Source of the DNA: Podospora bellae-mahoneyi | Lineage: Eukaryota; Ascomycota; Sordariomycetes; Sordariales; Podosporaceae | Reading direction: 5' to 3' | NCBI RefSeq assembly: GCF_035222275.1 | Contig: NC_085885.1 | Span: 3,348,001-3,412,000, forward strand | DNA: 64,000 nucleotides | Shown here: positions 60,694 to 64,000 of the stretch, piece by piece | Layout: the number at the start of each line of letters is the position of its first letter | Numbering within the stretch: position 1 is the stretch's first letter | Translations under genes and position numbers: made by a program | The notes under the pieces: generated by a model | What the model was told of the DNA's origin: nothing | Databases searched by the model: none | The model's input: only the letters and a program-made list of their open reading frames with translations

Positions 60694-60950
60694 GTCGAAC
60701 ACTCAGATACAGAATTTGCAAGCCAACTAGCTTAATATAAAGGGATTATGAAGAGAGAAGTATATGTTACAGACTTCGACTGAAAAGATGTACTGGATTG
60801 CGTTGTTGTGGTGTTGAGCGTAGGGGAAAGCCAACCCTGAATATCATTCGCCCGAGCTCTCCCATTTCGGCCGAAGCTCGGCGCAAGCACCGAAGTTGTA
60901 ACCGAGCATAACCACACCGCCCACATGTCTAAGAGCAATACGTGGGTGAG
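60694..60950. promoter_or_regulatory. Transcription-factor promoter region
   Basis: A short gap between the NmrA-like gene's 3' end and the factor's start. It contains one TTCGGCCGAA palindrome (listed separately). Confidence 0.5.
60866..60875. promoter_or_regulatory. TTCGGCCGAA palindrome, site 1 (transcription-factor promoter)
   Basis: A perfect 10-bp palindrome holding abutting CGG/CCG half-sites, about 173 bases upstream of the Zn2Cys6 factor's ATG. CGG inverted pairs are the usual targets of Zn2Cys6 dimers. Extended context is CATTTCGGCCGAAGCT. Confidence 0.6.
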
Positions 60951-62137
60951 CTACGGCTTGCTTTCCCAGACCTCAGTCAAAAACTCCTCGGCCCTAGTGA
61001 ACTCGTAATCTGGAAGCAACCGATTCCACTCATTCGAGACTTTCAGCACTCCAGCAGAGATACCCAGAAGCATTCCGGAAAGGAAGCCCTTTGCCATAGC
61101 CTCAACTGCTGCTGGAGAAAGAGAGGGGTGGTCAACCACAGGCAACCAAGAGCTCTTGACAATCCCGGCTTTGAGGTCTTCTGCTTTGAGCTTCTCGACG
61201 ATGAAGGGACCCCCTGTTCCATCATTAGCACCAAGTAGTCATAGAAGACAACCATATGAGGAGGACGTACCGCGAATCTTCTCACCAAGCGCGATAATCT
61301 CACCAATGGTTACTTCGTCTCCTTTGATACCGCCAACAACAGGCCACTCGCCCTCGTGCTCAACAGCCTTGGCGACGACATTTGCAAGGTCCTTGGTTGT
61401 AGTCCAGGTGATTCGCGCGTCCTCACTGTCCTCCAAAATGATAGCTCGGCGGGCGTGAAAGTCCATCTGGGTTGGGAACGGGTGAATGTGCTTGGAGGAC
61501 TTGTAGGGGTAGCAGAGGTAGTCTGTGAACTGCCCTGGTTGGAAGAAGGTGTACTCGAGCACCTAGATGCCAGATCATCATCAACAGCTGACTGGGGTGT
61601 GTAGCACTGAGTGACTTGCCTTCTTGTCTTTGTTTAGCTCGGCGAGATACTCTCGGATCTCTGCTTTGCCGGCATACCACGGGAGATGCTCGAAGCTGGA
61701 CCTGCAACTAGGTTGTAAATACCCGACGACTCTGTTCGAAGAGGGTGAAAGCTCACGTCGCCCACTCGCTGGGCGCAAAACGTTTAACTCCGGCACGGAC
61801 CGAGGCATTGATAAGATTCTTTTGAGCCGTGTTCCCCGGGTCTGAGTGGGTGACGATGAAGGATAGGACAGTGTCAACTCCTTGGAGAGTCTCGGACAGT
61901 CCATCCAAGCCATAGTCCGTTGTGATCCATGTGGTGTTGGGAAAGGCGTTGTTGGAAGAAAGCTCCGCTGTGTCAGTTCTTGTCAAGAGGAGGAGCTTGT
62001 GCTTTCCAGTGGCGACGAGGGCTTCGGTCACCTCTTGGGCGACGTCTGTTGGTTGATGATTAGCCTGCAGTAGATGGTGGATGGGATAGACTGAAGAACG
62101 TACTGCCGGTGGCACCTGCAATAGCGATTTTGACCAT
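60951..62137 (-). CDS. NmrA-like NAD(P)-binding protein
   Basis: Five exons (62137-62104, 62045-61757, 61701-61620, 61562-61271, 61213-60951) encode 319 residues. The N-terminus MVKIAIAGATGNVAQEVTEA holds the Rossmann motif GATGNVA. Later family features include VDTVLSFIVTHSDPGN, RAGVKRFAPSEWATSS and YTFFQPGQFTDYL. This is the NmrA/isoflavone-reductase-like atypical short-chain dehydrogenase group; members are either small-molecule reductases or redox-sensing regulators. The catalytic Lys of reductase members is not obvious. The intron at 61619-61563 begins with GC (AAG|GCAAGT). Two palindromes upstream match one in the neighbouring transcription factor's promoter. Confidence 0.9.
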
Positions 62138-62237
62138 GGCGGCTTTTGAAAGAACAAACCTATGTCTATTGCTTCAAGTAAAGTAGACGGTAATGTGTGC
62201 TTTTATAGAGATATTCGGCTTCGGTTGATTTGAGTGG

Positions 62238-62247
62238 TTCGGCCGAA
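62238..62247. promoter_or_regulatory. TTCGGCCGAA palindrome, site 2 (NmrA promoter)
   Basis: An identical 10-bp palindrome about 101 bases upstream of the NmrA-like ATG, context GTGGTTCGGCCGAAAGC. Confidence 0.6.
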
Positions 62248-62303
62248 AGCTGGGAACTGGTGACTGCACCTCAGAAATGGACCTCCGACAAGCAGAGTTC
62301 TCT

Positions 62304-62313
62304 TTCGGCCGAA
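62304..62313. promoter_or_regulatory. TTCGGCCGAA palindrome, site 3 (NmrA promoter)
   Basis: A third identical palindrome about 167 bases upstream of the NmrA-like ATG, 66 bases from site 2 (about six helical turns). Context CTCTTTCGGCCGAAGGT. Confidence 0.6.
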
Positions 62314-62632
62314 GGTTTAAAGCAAGGGGGGGCCATCTATTGTTTGAATGTCCAGTTAGACTTATAGATGGGAACGCCCAAAGTGGCACGTCGATTCCAT
62401 GGCCAGGACACTTGGTATACGGCTGATTTTGAAGGCACCGGGAAGAGCCAGAGCGTTGGCTGAGGTGAAGAGGTACTTGTGTCTTCTTTGCTCACTAATG
62501 CTTGTGTAAGTTTGCCCTCTAACTCTCAGTTTCCGACCAAGGGCTTGACAGGAGGTTGCTCTGTCAGTCTAGCGGCCGCATTTCTCGCCTTTGCCCTCCT
62601 GTCTCTCAGTACTCGGTAGACTCCAACCAAGC

Positions 62633-64000
62633 CTAACACTGCAAATTTGCTATGAAAGGTAGCAATGACTCATAAAAGAGTCCCATGATTATCATGAAGA
62701 CCTTGTCCCCTGGTGTCCATATAAAATAAAAGAATCCAAAGCCGTAAATGACCATGCCCCAAACAGTAACGATAGCCATCGACGACCAGCCAGACCTCCG
62801 GTACCTGCGACCAAATGCTCTCGAATCAAAACACCCCAATGACGAATAGCTCACCACGTTTGATAAAAACAAGTTAATGAAGAATGGGCCGATGACGAAC
62901 ATGTCCAAAAGGTAGCTGACCAGGGGAAAGACTGTCATCTCTGGTACGGTCATGAGCTTTGAACAGACAAGAGGAACGAGCATAGCCGTTATCACCCCAA
63001 GATGAACAATGGTGTAAAGGAACATAAAAAACCATCGGCCTTGAGAGTCCGAGGGTAGAATTCCTAGAATCCGCCAATGTGGGGACGGGGTTTCAAGCCC
63101 ATACGCTCTTAGAAGCTCGATAACCTGCTGTACCGAGTTTTCATTTGCAGTTTTGAAAAGCAGTGATATAGAGCGTGATGTTGGGAACATGCCGAAATGT
63201 TTATTAGCATCGATGAAAAGTGCGAGGTCGAGTGGTGACACGATGCTGCTTTTCCAAGCTGGCCAAACTGGATATTGCTGAACCCGGTAAAGCTTGAGAA
63301 GTCTCTTTAGCGTCCCGATGTTTCCATATCGGACTGCCAATCTCATATGGTACATCAAGTCGATGTCTGCATTGGCTGATGTTGGCCGAGTCACAAACTC
63401 GGCCAGGTCCCAGAGCAACAGCCGTTCATATCTGCCGTTGGCAATCTAACCCAGAAGAAGCCAATGGAGCTCCGATTGAGACAGTGGCGAAGAGTTCCAC
63501 CCAACGGTGCTCAGTTCCTGGTTTCGGGTCCTGGGTGTTGTCTGTAACCCGAGTTCAATGTCGTTAGAGTTCAAGAGTCCGGGATCGAGATGATTTGGCT
63601 GCTGCGCCCTCTGACGGAGTGGTGTTTAGCTGATGTTGACTTTTAGCCTCTGGAGCAGGCGAATATGGCCTCTAGATCCTATGAATAAGATGTTTTCGGG
63701 AAGTAACATCGGCTCAAAGGGCGAGATTGCATCCTCTGAGCGCACAGGAGCTTCCATGACTGCTGGATAAGCTGATGATGTTTTCAAACGCTGATCAGGT
63801 GGTAACTGCGGAACCAACTGACTTCTTAAAGAAGGGTATTGTGTAAGAAGAAGTTCACATGCTGTTGAGGAGAGTGTAAGGATTCCCTGGCTCATAGAAG
63901 CAGACGGCTGGCCGCTAATCTTTTCCTTCAAATTCATTCGGCGGGGCCAATATTTGTTCATCTGAACAATGTTCAACGAGATACTTTCTATATGTCTAAG
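62633..64000 (-). pseudogene. Partial ankyrin-like repeat protein with four membrane spans, interrupted by in-frame stops
   Basis: One minus-strand frame stays open from the right edge to 62633 except for TAA at 63628-63626 and TAG at 63448-63446. The start lies outside the window. Helical, ankyrin-like segments appear (NILFIGSRGHIRLLQRLK, MRLAVRYGNIGTLKRLLKLY, VQQVIELLRAYG), then four hydrophobic spans near the C-terminus (FFMFLYTIVHLGVITAMLVP, VSYLLDMFVIGPFFINLFL, MAIVTVWGMVIYGFGFFYF, VFMIIMGLFYESLLPF). Both stops would be CAA or CAG (Gln) before a C-to-T change, as RIP-type mutation produces. An alternative is an intron, 63640-63446, with a poor GTCAAC donor and GGTTAG acceptor, which also restores frame. 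Family and function are not recognised. Confidence 0.6.

Larger units (their letters stand above)
62138..62632. promoter_or_regulatory. NmrA-like gene promoter
   Basis: The region before the NmrA-like start, ending at the 3' flank of the partial gene on the right. It contains two TTCGGCCGAA palindromes and additional CGG half-sites at 62,214-62,223. No gene is seen. Confidence 0.55.

Overview
The window looks like nuclear DNA of a filamentous ascomycete, most likely a sordariomycete close to Sordariales. Genes carry short introns (about 45-115 bases) with CTRAY branch sites. Most code for typical fungal proteins: a COT1 NDR kinase, Vps9, TFIIB, an RSC7-type remodeler subunit and TIM54. One stretch is AT-rich and shows C-to-T decay of the kind left by RIP (repeat-induced point mutation). 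The genus is not fixed from sequence alone. Exon boundaries were placed by hand from splice signals and frame continuity; no alignment was run.

Region 1 (1-15.5 kb) is accessory. It holds a secreted amidase, a nine-exon Hsp70-like ATPase divergent from a small AIG1-like GTPase, a degenerate protein-kinase-like gene and a small Trp-rich protein. Between and beyond these lies repeat-rich, gene-poor DNA: a Fot1/pogo transposase relic, three tandem-repeat arrays, a possible tRNA-derived element, and an AT-rich stretch (about 12.1-14.0 kb) with what looks like the C-terminal end of a DUF3435 tyrosine-recombinase-like protein and a decayed internal duplication.

Region 2 (15.5-36.8 kb) is core genome: tRNA-Lys(UUU), a PHD-finger protein, a mitochondrial family III CoA-transferase, Vps9, initiator tRNA-Met, an ASNSD1-like asparagine-synthetase-domain protein, two membrane proteins, TFIIB and RSC7. 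RSC7 is followed in frame by an open, repeat-bearing reading frame that may be a C-terminal exon.

Region 3 (36.8-46.0 kb) is a long stretch with no supported gene, in front of a Pho80/Clg1-type cyclin. Region 4 (46-57 kb) returns to core genes: the cyclin, a NIP30/FAM192A-type protein, TIM54, COT1 and SF3A2.

Region 5 (57-64 kb) is more lineage-specific: a His/Glu-rich cell-surface protein, a Zn2Cys6 transcription factor, an NmrA-like NAD(P)-binding protein, and a partial repeat-plus-membrane protein broken by two in-frame stops. The promoters of the transcription factor and the NmrA-like gene share the 10-bp palindrome TTCGGCCGAA (once and twice). This suggests an autoregulated two-gene circuit and is the most testable new observation here. 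The last introns of interest are two GC-AG introns, one in cot-1 and one in the NmrA-like gene.
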